This document shows positions 1 through 6,243 of a stretch of DNA of 6,597 nt, one piece after another. The notes below the pieces were generated by a model. It had not been told where the DNA came from, did no database searches, and saw only the letters and a list, made by a program, of their open reading frames with translations. Within the stretch, counting starts at the first letter, position 1. Each line of letters begins with the position of its first letter. The stretch lies in assembly GCA_028698375.1 (NCBI GenBank), contig JAQVDI010000033.1, positions 1 through 6,597 of the forward strand, given 5' to 3'. A program made the translations under genes and the position numbers. The DNA is from Patescibacteria group bacterium. Its GTDB lineage: Bacteria; Patescibacteriota; UBA1384; JAGGWG01.

Positions 1-3000
1 TACTTGCCGGAGAATTATTAATTTTTATTTCTTCTGTTATATTTTCAATTTGATTATTATAAATATTTAGTCGAAAACGCCCTTTGGCTTTTCTAGATTT
101 TATTTTTTCTATGGTATTTTGTTGATCGTTTAATTCTTCTTCTAGGGCTGGCGCAACTGCTTCAGCTGTTTCGGTTATTGCAGGTTTAATTGGTGCTGTT
201 TCAATTGTATCGGTTTCAGCTTGCTCATTAGCAACTGCTGCTGCCGGAGTTGGGATTTCCTTTATTGCGTCATCAGGGGTAGTTGTTAATTGAACTTTTG
301 GTTCTCTAACTGGTACTGGCGGAATTAAATCTTCTCGATTTTCTTCAACCAAATTATTTAATTCTGGTGCACGAGCAAATAAATCAGTGCGCTGATTTTT
401 ATTAATAGGAATTAAATTACCATTGTCTAAACTGTTTTTTAATGCTTGGCGACGTTCTTGAGATAATAGCTCATTTTCAGCACCAATTCTTTCTTTCTGC
501 CATTCTCCATTTTCATTAAAAAAGATTGTCCCATCAAGAGGATTGGTTTGTGTTATTAGATAATATGTTTGTTCGACATTAGTATCATTTTGATAAAGAG
601 TCCCTACTCTAAAATATCTTTTCCTTTCTTTTTTTTCTGTTGTTGTTGTCCGAGTTTCAGCTGGAGATTCAATTGCTGTTATTTGACCTTGATTCTTTTT
701 TTGAACGCTGGCTCGATTTCTCTTAAATTCTTTATATTCTCTATCCATTAAATTTTTAAGTTCAACGGGAATATTTTTTTGTCTAGCTTTGGTTACAACT
801 GATAGTTTATTTTTACTTTGCAGATTTTTTAATCTTTGTTCAGTTTCGTCGGCAATTAAAGTTTCACTTGATTTGCTGCTTATCCAATTGCCATCAGCTA
901 ATTCATAAAGTGCAGCTTCAAATGGATCCGTACTTAAAATGCGGTAATAGATTGGTTCGCCATTATCTTTTTTGCTTTTGTAAATTTTGCCATCTTTAAA
1001 TCCTTCTTTGATTTCCCGGATGCGGTTTTCAATTTGTTTGGATGTTAGTTCAATTTGATGATCAGTGAGTTTGTCTATGATCTCACTCAAAATTGATGAA
1101 TCTAGTTCTGGTTCATCAGCCGCCATCGGTTTAATCCACATATGATCACGCACGGGAAAACCAACACTAAATGTATCGTTAGGATCAAGTTGTTTAATAG
1201 CGGAAATGGAAAATTGGCGCCTGGTTGGATCCCAAGCAATATAAGTGTCATATCCCAAAGCGCGGGCTGCATCAAAGCGACCGGGCACTTGCCCAAAAAT
1301 ATCAACGACAATTTTGCCATAACGGTTAGAATCAAACACCCAGCCCTCTTCTTCTAACTGACGTAATCTTTCGGCTGATCTTTTATTGTTTTGAGATTGT
1401 TCAGTGCTTAAATTAATTTGTTTACCGGCGTCTTCATAAATAAAACCGTACTTTTTTAAATCCTCATCGCTTAAAATTTCATCTGGTTTGTGTCCATCTT
1501 CAAAAAATTGGATTAGATTTTTGAAAGTGGGGTTATGTTTTTTCTTTTCGTTAAAGCCGGCAGTGAAAAAATTGGCTAGGCCATATAAAGTGCGTGGCAT
1601 TTCATTAAGATATTTATTTTCGTCAATGGAGTAATTTAAATTATCCACTTGGTTGATGAAAGTGATCAAATTGTCATATGTTGAATTTGGTTCTAGTCTT
1701 TCATCGGCAATGAGCCCAAGATAAACCCACTGACTCGCGGATTCGGTGCCAAGTGATCCTGGGCCATGATGGTCATAAAAGGCTGTGGGTTGATTGGGAT
1801 ATTCCGGATCATTTAGCACAATGCCGTCGCGATTGCCTGTATCAACATTGACCCTTCCTGCTTCAGCAGATCCAGGTTTGATAAATTTTATTTTACTTGT
1901 ATCTATACCAGCTTCATGCATTAATCCTAAACAAATAATACCATCTAAATCTGATTCGGCAGCAACTTTTAATTGAGCTGGTTTTTGTTCGCGATCAATA
2001 TATAATTTGCCATGAACAGCTAAATTTTCCCAAAGATGTCGTGATCGTCTTTGATAACGTTCTATTTCATTAATTAAAATTTTTCCATCAGCATCTAAAA
2101 TTCTAGTTAAAGCTTTATAACTTTTAATTCTATTAATCGTGAATTCTTCAGCCATCCATCTGGAGCCCTCTCTTCTTTTCCGTATTTCTTCGGGCAATTC
2201 AATTCCAGCTGCATCCATTAGTTGATTTATTTTTCCTTCAACTTGTCGGAGTTCTGTGGTGTGTTCAGCTTGTAGGTCCTTATTGTTATTGGCGATATCA
2301 TTGGCAATTTGTTCTTTTAAATTATCCCGGCGTTCGCGTAAATCTAATTCTGTTTGTACGCGGTTGATTCTTTCTTGAATTTCAGGGGTTTGTTCTGGAT
2401 TAGAATTAATTAATTTTTGTTGTAATCGTGACAAAAGTTCTTTTAGTAGATTAATTCGATATTGATTATTTTTAATAATTTCTGGTTCGCCAGTTGTTGT
2501 CTCTACTGTCGGAGTTTGTGTTGTTGTTTCTTCTATACCTCCGGTTGGAGTTGGAACTTTTAATTGACTGACAAGCTGTCTTTCTAATCTTTCCAAAGCA
2601 TCTTGTCCTTGTGACCCTTGTAAAATGGCGGGATTTAATTCAACTCTTGCTGCTTGGTTAAATTGATCGACTGGCAAAAGAGCAAAATTTGTTGGTTCCA
2701 GATTGCGAGTTTCTGGATTTAAATCAAGAAACTGTGCTACATAATATTCTTGGTTATTAATTTTTTGTTGTTTTAAAATTTTAACATATTGAGTATTTGG
2801 TTCAGTACCGATTTCAGTGGTGAATAAATAGGTTTTTCCTGGTTCCCAATTTGGTATTTCAACTCCTTCCCTATGTGTGATTGGAGCTAAAGTAAATAAT
2901 TCAGCGTTGCCGACTATTTGGCCATGAATTACTACCGGTTCAGTTCCAACTTGTGTTGTTCGAGTAGTAGTTTCTGCTGGAATTTCTCTAATTCTTGTTT

Positions 3001-4261
3001 TTAAACGATCAGAAACTTTACCGTAAAGTGAACCAAATAATGATGCACCTAAAGCAATAGCGGTATTTTGTAAAAGATGATTTTGAGAAAGTAAAAATTT
3101 TGCCATTTCTGTGGTAGCTTTTGAATGTAGAGTTGCGATTTGGGCCGGGCTTAAAGCTAATTCTTTTGCATGGACCATAAAATTTTGCCCAGCAACTGAT
3201 AATTCTTGTTGGGTTAATGACCAACCGGTTTGATTTGCTAAAGCGATATCTTCAGCTCTAATTATATGAAAAAATTTACCGCCCTTTTCAATCACATTAT
3301 GAGTTAAATCAAGCCAATTTTGTGGATAAGGTGTTTTAGCTAAAACTTGGTCAAAATTTTGTTGTCCATATTCAACACCGTTTTTGATTATTTGTTCGGC
3401 TAATTTGGCTTTTGCCTCTAAAATAGTTGCAGCTACAGCTGCGCTGCCACCAACTGCCAAACCAATTAAAGATCCCCAAGTCATCCATTTGCCTCTTTTT
3501 TTATCCAATTTATCTTTTAGCTCTTTAATGTCATTATGTTTTGTTTCCAATTGTTCGTTGGTTTTTTCTAGAATGGTTTCAGCAGCTTTATTAATGAATT
3601 CCGCCATCTCACTTTCAGTTTTAGCTGCTCCTTCTCTTAATTTGGGTAAAAGTTCGACAATTGATTCTAAATAAACTTGCATTATTTCTCTTTGATTCTG
3701 GCTTAATTCAGTTTGTCTTTTTCTTTCGGTGAAACCCCAAGCACCAGCACCGCCTAAAAGAGCTCCAATTGCTGGCAATATTGTACCGCCGGTTGCCGCA
3801 GTAACAATAATTGAACCAAGTAAAAATAAACCGCGTTTATTCAAAACCGCGCCTGCAGTTTTTCTTGCTAAAATGTGTTTAGTGGCTTTTTCTTTAATTT
3901 CTCCATCTCGGGTTAATTCCCAATCAAAATCACCCCCTAACCATGCTTTTAGTTTCCATAATTTGCCTTGATAACGTCTTTTTAAATCTTTTTCTCTAAC
4001 TGAATTTAATGCTTTTTGAGCGGCTAAAAATTCTTTTACATCTTCAAATTTAGGGCTGGTGGTTTCATCTTGTTCTGTTTCAGTGTCTAATTCCGGTCCA
4101 ATTTCCATTCTGGGTGAAGTTGGTCCTTGTCCTTTTTGATCTTGATCATCTAAAATTTCTCTTCCTAACTTGTTCACGGCTTCTTCTACGTTAAAATCTT
4201 GAGAAGCATCTTCTCTTGGATCAGAATGAGGCAATCTTCTTTGTGTTGGTTCGTCAGCCAT
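1..4261 (-). CDS. Giant membrane-anchored protein with DHH phosphoesterase-like core (3' end outside window)
   Basis: One frame stays open for 1420 codons from an ATG at 4261 and leaves the window without a stop. In order it shows: a charged acidic N-terminus (1-143); a long hydrophobic Gly/Ala-rich segment (about 144-177); a helical, coiled-coil-like stretch rich in Glu, Lys and Gln (178-259); a second hydrophobic segment (about 261-283); a weaker one (about 400-414); a beta-type region (about 430-560); a second helical stretch (about 610-760); a DHH-like core (764-1046); a duplicated 'YY...[DN]P...GxW' module (1092-1127, 1220-1254); and an Ala/Pro/Glu/Thr-rich, probably disordered part from about 1312. 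The core carries D771-x-D773-G, D807, D830-H831-H832 and D873, the usual metal-ligand pattern of DHH phosphoesterases. With two membrane segments, the N-terminus and the core would lie on the same side, probably cytoplasmic. It is the second gene of an operon, 8 bases after the preceding stop, with no Shine-Dalgarno. The start is chosen for that spacing. The substrate is unknown; nucleotide or phosphoester cleavage is only inferred. Coding status is very secure, function is not. Confidence 0.95.
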   Translation of the reverse strand, partial: MADEPTQRRLPHSDPREDASQDFNVEEAVNKLGREILDDQDQKGQGPTSPRMEIGPELDTETEQDETTSPKFEDVKEFLAAQKALNSVREKDLKRRYQGKLWKLKAWLGGDFDWELTRDGEIKEKATKHILARKTAGAVLNKRGLFLLGSIIVTAATGGTILPAIGALLGGAGAWGFTERKRQTELSQNQREIMQVYLESIVELLPKLREGAAKTESEMAEFINKAAETILEKTNEQLETKHNDIKELKDKLDKKRGKWMTWGSLIGLAVGGSAAVAATILEAKAKLAEQIIKNGVEYGQQNFDQVLAKTPYPQNWLDLTHNVIEKGGKFFHIIRAEDIALANQTGWSLTQQELSVAGQNFMVHAKELALSPAQIATLHSKATTEMAKFLLSQNHLLQNTAIALGASLFGSLYGKVSDRLKTRIREIPAETTTRTTQVGTEPVVIHGQIVGNAELFTLAPITHREGVEIPNWEPGKTYLFTTEIGTEPNTQYVKILKQQKINNQEYYVAQFLDLNPETRNLEPTNFALLPVDQFNQAARVELNPAILQGSQGQDALERLERQLVSQLKVPTPTGGIEETTTQTPTVETTTGEPEIIKNNQYRINLLKELLSRLQQKLINSNPEQTPEIQERINRVQTELDLRERRDNLKEQIANDIANNNKDLQAEHTTELRQVEGKINQLMDAAGIELPEEIRKRREGSRWMAEEFTINRIKSYKALTRILDADGKILINEIERYQRRSRHLWENLAVHGKLYIDREQKPAQLKVAAESDLDGIICLGLMHEAGIDTSKIKFIKPGSAEAGRVNVDTGNRDGIVLNDPEYPNQPTAFYDHHGPGSLGTESASQWVYLGLIADERLEPNSTYDNLITFINQVDNLNYSIDENKYLNEMPRTLYGLANFFTAGFNEKKKHNPTFKNLIQFFEDGHKPDEILSDEDLKKYGFIYEDAGKQINLSTEQSQNNKRSAERLRQLEEEGWVFDSNRYGKIVVDIFGQVPGRFDAARALGYDTYIAWDPTRRQFSISAIKQLDPNDTFSVGFPVRDHMWIKPMAADEPELDSSILSEIIDKLTDHQIELTSKQIENRIREIKEGFKDGKIYKSKKDNGEPIYYRILSTDPFEAALYELADGNWISSKSSETLIADETEQRLKNLQSKNKLSVVTKARQKNIPVELKNLMDREYKEFKRNRASVQKKNQGQITAIESPAETRTTTTEKKERKRYFRVGTLYQNDTNVEQTYYLITQTNPLDGTIFFNENGEWQKERIGAENELLSQERRQALKNSLDNGNLIPINKNQRTDLFARAPELNNLVEENREDLIPPVPVREPKVQLTTTPDDAIKEIPTPAAAVANEQAETDTIETAPIKPAITETAEAVAPALEEELNDQQNTIEKIKSRKAKGRFRLNIYNNQIENITEEIKINNSPAS
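1124..1972 (-). other. DHH phosphoesterase-like domain inside the giant protein (residues 764-1046)
   Basis: Motif I is ESDLDG (D771, D773), motif II is VDTGNRDG (D807), motif III is FYDHHGPGS (D830, H831, H832) followed by TESASQWVY, which resembles the Ser/Thr-Ala helix after DHH in this superfamily, and motif IV is QVDNLNY (D873). The 'DTG...DHH' spacing recalls the MYG1-like branch more than RecJ. A following segment (about 980-1046, GKIVVDIFGQVPG onward) may be a degenerate partner domain, but no GGGH-type DHHA1 motif is visible. All expected metal ligands are present, so catalysis is plausible. Family assignment is from motif recognition only. Confidence 0.75.
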
Positions 4262-4272
4262 ATAAAAAATTA
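4262..4272 (-). promoter_or_regulatory. SD-less translation start context of the giant gene
   Basis: Read on the minus strand the 11 bases before the ATG are TAATTTTTTAT. No AGGAGG-like sequence is present. The first three bases are the TAA stop of the upstream gene, so the same short element ends one gene and leads into the next. This favours translational coupling. The same element precedes the other two starts in the window. Confidence 0.5.
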
Positions 4273-4644
4273 TTGGGCTTTATTTTTCATTAATACAAAA
4301 CTGGCTAATTCAGCTTTAAGATTCATTGCTTCTTGGGTCACAATTTTTGGCAAATCAATATTTTTTTCTTCCAAAAAATCGTAGAATACGCCCTTGTCAT
4401 CTTTTTCTAGAATTGATTTTAATGCGGCGATATCGTTCGCTTCTAATTGCTCATCAATTCTGATTAAAACCCGACTCATAATAATATCACCTAACTTTTC
4501 AGCGATTTGTGATTTCTCTTTGGCGGGTAATTTTTCTAAGCCGAGTAGCTCAAATAAATCAGTGTTTAAAATTTCGTTGTAATCTTCCATTGAAAGTAAA
4601 GGTATTTTAAATTGTTTGGGTGTGGTAGTGTTTTTCTTTGGCAT
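4270..4644 (-). CDS. Small acidic helical protein, DUF5663-like
   Basis: This 124-residue protein is the first gene of the leftward operon. After a polar Lys/Thr/Pro N-terminal tail (about 1-14) it appears all-helical. It contains a segment like 'LFELLGLEKLPAKEK' (about 31-45), then a helix with 'RVLIRIDEQL' (about 58-67), an Asp/Glu-rich linker and a C-terminal part with 'FYDFLEEKNIDLP' (about 88-100) and 'EAMNLKAELASFV'. This order resembles the DUF5663 family of Patescibacteria, recalled from memory and not verified by search. There is no signal peptide, membrane segment or cysteine. It ends 8 bases before the giant gene, so the two are probably co-transcribed and coupled; a partner or assembly role for the giant is inference only. 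The start is supported by an extended -10 promoter about 54 bases upstream and by the shared start context. Confidence 0.9.
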   Translation of the reverse strand: MPKKNTTTPKQFKIPLLSMEDYNEILNTDLFELLGLEKLPAKEKSQIAEKLGDIIMSRVLIRIDEQLEANDIAALKSILEKDDKGVFYDFLEEKNIDLPKIVTQEAMNLKAELASFVLMKNKAQ

Positions 4645-4655
4645 AATAAAAATTA
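4645..4655 (-). promoter_or_regulatory. SD-less translation start context of the small operon gene
   Basis: On the minus strand the ATG is preceded by TAATTTTTATT, the same element as at the other two starts apart from one fewer T in the T-run. No Shine-Dalgarno is seen in the leader of about 47 bases. Confidence 0.45.
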
Positions 4656-4667
4656 TATTTATAAAGT

Positions 4668-4683
4668 TTCCGCAAGAGCGGAA
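4668..4683 (-). promoter_or_regulatory. Stem-loop in the leader of the leftward operon
   Basis: A perfect 6-bp stem TTCCGC/GCGGAA closes a four-base loop (TCTT on the minus strand). It lies between the predicted transcription start near 4691 and the first ATG at 4644. It is not followed by a T-run, so it is not a simple terminator. It may protect the mRNA end or bind a regulator. Confidence 0.4.
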
Positions 4684-4697
4684 GATGTATTAAATAC

Positions 4698-4706
4698 ATT
4701 ATAGCA
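4698..4706 (-). promoter_or_regulatory. Extended -10 promoter of the leftward operon
   Basis: Read on the minus strand this is TGCTATAAT, a perfect TATAAT with the TGn extension. No good -35 lies 17 bases upstream (CAGCTT), as is usual for extended -10 promoters. Predicted transcription starts near 4691, giving a leader of about 47 bases. Confidence 0.65.
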
Positions 4707-4724
4707 AGGAATTAAAAATCAAGC

Positions 4725-4733
4725 TGTGGATAA
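4725..4733 (-). promoter_or_regulatory. Perfect DnaA box (left)
   Basis: TTATCCACA on the minus strand matches the DnaA-box consensus at every position. It touches the -35 region of the leftward promoter and directly abuts the 26-base palindrome. The flanks extend the identity with the right box to CTGTGGATAAC (plus strand). Confidence 0.55.
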
Positions 4734-4759
4734 CCCAGCCGTAAAATTTTACGGCTGGG
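4734..4759. repeat. Perfect 26-base palindrome
   Basis: The half-site CCCAGCCGTAAAA is followed with no spacer by its exact reverse complement. It could be an operator for a dimeric regulator or a cruciform/hairpin. It is not a canonical terminator, because no T-run follows on the plus strand and on the minus strand only TTATCC follows. It lies upstream of both divergent promoters and is GC-rich at its ends within an AT-rich region. Confidence 0.7.
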
Positions 4760-4861
4760 AATTCAAAACTTAAAACTCAAAATGTAAAATTATGGAAACA
4801 ATTTTGTGAATTGCGCTTAATTTATTTTTATTAAATTATAAAAGAGTTCCTAATGTGAAAT

Positions 4862-4886
4862 TTTTGATTTTTGGCTTTTGATTTTT
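4862..4886 (+). repeat. Short direct repeat TTTTGATTTTT
   Basis: Two exact copies of TTTTGATTTTT (4862-4872 and 4876-4886) lie 14 bases apart, just before the right DnaA box. It may be low-complexity intergenic sequence or part of an AT-rich melting region. Confidence 0.4.
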
Positions 4887-4897
4887 AATTTTCTGAC

Positions 4898-4906
4898 TGT
4901 GGATAA
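4898..4906 (-). promoter_or_regulatory. Perfect DnaA box (right)
   Basis: A second exact TTATCCACA (minus strand), 173 bases from the first and in the same orientation. It occupies the position where the -35 element of the rightward promoter would be, so a bound protein could block or replace -35 contacts. Confidence 0.55.
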
Positions 4907-4921
4907 CTTTTTGTTTTTTGA

Positions 4922-4930
4922 TGTTATAAT
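4922..4930 (+). promoter_or_regulatory. Extended -10 promoter of the rightward gene
   Basis: TGTTATAAT is a perfect TATAAT with the TGn extension. The -35 position (about 4902-4907) reads GATAAC and is not recognisable as a -35. Predicted start near 4937 gives a leader of about 56 bases. Confidence 0.65.
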
Positions 4931-4980
4931 AGATGTAAGCTTCAATTAAGTAATTTATACTAAGTGAAGTAGAAGTAAAC

Positions 4981-4992
4981 TAATTTTTTATT
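4981..4992 (+). promoter_or_regulatory. SD-less translation start context of the disordered protein
   Basis: TAATTTTTTATT stands directly before the ATG. A purine-rich GAAGTAGAAG lies further up, about 20 bases away, too far for a normal Shine-Dalgarno. The element is nearly identical to those before the two leftward genes. Confidence 0.5.
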
Positions 4993-5985
4993 ATGATTGA
5001 TTTACCATGGCAAGAGAAAAACAAAAAAACTAATGATCCAGCTAATCCTGATCTTAATTCGTCGGCTGCTTCAGCAGGGGTTGATCCTAATTCTAATGCA
5101 CCATCGCCAGTTCCTGCTCCCATGACAGATCCTCAAGCTGTTAGTGCTTCTCCTGAACCTAATAATGATGCTGGTAGCGTAGAAGATCCTTTTGAGCAAG
5201 GTGGTCTACCAGCTGAAAATCCAGTTTCTGTTAATTCTGCTCCAGGAGACAATATTGGACAACCACCTATGCCCGAATCAACTGATCAAACTCTGATGTC
5301 ACCTCCGGTTATTCCTACAGAACCTGTTGCTTCTGTGCCACCAGCTGCTCCGGTTGAGGCAACTGTCCCGTCAGCAGATAATTTAGTACCAGCATTGCCC
5401 ACCAACCCTGTGACTGAAGATAATTTAGGTGCAGAAGCTTCCAACTTAGAGGGTCAAGTTGTGCCGGTTGTTAATAATCAACAGCCAGAAGCAACACAAG
5501 CACCAACTGCTCCTGCTGATCCAAATATTCCTAATCCTGAAGAAAGTCAACAAATTGATAACATGTTTCAACCTCAAGAAACGCAAGAACAGGGAGAAGA
5601 TGATGTCACTGGTTTGCCCTCTGGCAGTTTAGCTGCTGGCTCTCCTGATATTTCTAATGTTCCAGTTGCTCCAAATGATGGTCAACAAAATTCTAATAAT
5701 GTTGCTTCTCCTGATGAAAATATTTATACTGCTCCTCCTGTGCAAGATACAGTTAATCCTCCGGCAATGCCTGATGTACAGCCAGCACAACCTTCATCTA
5801 CTGCAGATGGGGCTATGCCAGCCACAACTGCAACTCCAACACCAGACTCAGCCCCTGTTTTTCCTCCGGCAGAGCCTGAAGCCGGATCTGTTGTAGAACC
5901 TCCAGTTGATCAGTTAGACATTCCTCAGCAACAAACACAAAATCCATCAAGTACTCCCCCAGCTCAGAATCAAGGCTGGCAGTAA
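4993..5985 (+). CDS. Disordered Pro/Ala/Asn/Gln-rich acidic protein
   Basis: This 330-residue protein is dominated by Pro, Ala, Asn, Gln, Ser, Thr, Val, Asp and Glu. No known family was recognised. There is no signal peptide, no membrane segment and no predicted fold. It has no Arg, His or Cys at all, and its only three Lys are at positions 9, 11 and 12, so a short basic head is followed by about 318 residues with only acidic charges. One Trp lies near each end (W6 in LPWQEKNKK and W329 in the terminal GWQ). No simple tandem repeat was found, only irregular Pro-rich runs. Coding is supported by the long open frame, an upstream promoter and terminators just after the stop. A linker, scaffold or surface-exposed role is possible. 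It is divergent from the giant-protein operon and may share its control. Confidence 0.85.
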   Translation: MIDLPWQEKNKKTNDPANPDLNSSAASAGVDPNSNAPSPVPAPMTDPQAVSASPEPNNDAGSVEDPFEQGGLPAENPVSVNSAPGDNIGQPPMPESTDQTLMSPPVIPTEPVASVPPAAPVEATVPSADNLVPALPTNPVTEDNLGAEASNLEGQVVPVVNNQQPEATQAPTAPADPNIPNPEESQQIDNMFQPQETQEQGEDDVTGLPSGSLAAGSPDISNVPVAPNDGQQNSNNVASPDENIYTAPPVQDTVNPPAMPDVQPAQPSSTADGAMPATTATPTPDSAPVFPPAEPEAGSVVEPPVDQLDIPQQQTQNPSSTPPAQNQGWQ

Positions 5986-6008
5986 AAAAATAATAAAAGT
6001 ATAGCAAC

Positions 6009-6040
6009 AAAAAATGCACGAAATAAATCGTGCATTTTTT
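6009..6040 (+). terminator. Rho-independent terminator, probably bidirectional
   Basis: A 13-bp perfect stem (AAAAAATGCACGA with its complement) closes the loop AATAAA and ends in six T, 23 bases after the stop of the disordered protein. The A-run on the left makes it usable from the other strand too. Confidence 0.85.
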
Positions 6041-6056
6041 AAAGTTTCAAATACAT

Positions 6057-6084
6057 AAAAAAGAGTCCACTCGGACGCTTTTTT
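6057..6084 (+). terminator. Second terminator, probably bidirectional
   Basis: The stem GTCC/GGAC closes an ACTC loop and extends after one A/G mismatch through G-C and six A-T pairs into a T-run. It may be the main terminator for the convergent gene to the right or a backup for the gene to the left. Confidence 0.75.
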
Positions 6085-6151
6085 GTTTCAGTTTCAGTTT
6101 TCCTTCTTTTCGGGATAAAAAATAGTTTTATTGAGTTATAAATTTAACTCA

Positions 6152-6181
6152 CTAAACTAAATTCGAGAATTTGAGTTTTAG
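6152..6181. repeat. AT-rich imperfect inverted repeat
   Basis: AAATTC (6159-6164) pairs with GAATTT (6167-6172), and CTAAACT (6152-6158) pairs with the following AGTTTTAG with an extra T and an unpaired G. It may be a weak hairpin or only chance in AT-rich sequence. Confidence 0.3.
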
Positions 6182-6243
6182 AAATAAAAAAGTTATCAAG
6201 ACGCTATTTTTTTTCATCGAAAAGTCGTTCAGGTGGTTGGATT

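Larger units (their letters stand above)
4645..4992. other. Divergent intergenic control region, possible origin candidate
   Basis: These 348 bases separate the leftward operon from the rightward gene and contain no plausible coding frame. They hold two divergent extended -10 promoters, two perfect 9-base DnaA-box sequences in the same orientation, a perfect 26-base palindrome, two weaker 7-of-9 box-like sites (TGTGAATTG at 4805-4813 and TGTGAAATT at 4854-4862), and an AT-rich stretch around 4816-4850. Box clustering plus AT-richness and outward transcription fits a replication origin, but no dnaA or dnaN gene is in view, so transcriptional regulation is an equal alternative. Confidence 0.5.

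Noticed and set aside
1102..1335. Minus-strand 77-codon frame within the giant gene
   Set aside because: It is out of frame with the long continuous coding frame that carries the DHH motifs, and it is a shadow of it. The same applies to 3018-3224.
3384..3971. Plus-strand frames of 96 and 80 codons (3384-3674, 3729-3971)
   Set aside because: They lie antisense to the hydrophobic and coiled-coil parts of the giant gene and have no promoter or start signals. They are shadows, as are 569-751, 1142-1357, 1794-1976, 4199-4384 and 4394-4582.
1..4261. Possible frameshift or several genes in the long leftward region
   Set aside because: Reading every codon from 4261 to the edge gave no stop, and protein character stays consistent across all segments, so it is one gene in view.
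4734..4759. Palindrome as a rho-independent terminator
   Set aside because: No T-run follows on either strand, and it lies upstream of both flanking genes, so nothing in view needs termination there.
5657..6019. Additional frames in and across the disordered-protein gene (5657-5896 plus, 5813-6019 minus)
   Set aside because: They are Leu/Gln-rich shadows of the biased Pro/Gln codon composition. The minus one begins inside the terminator stem.
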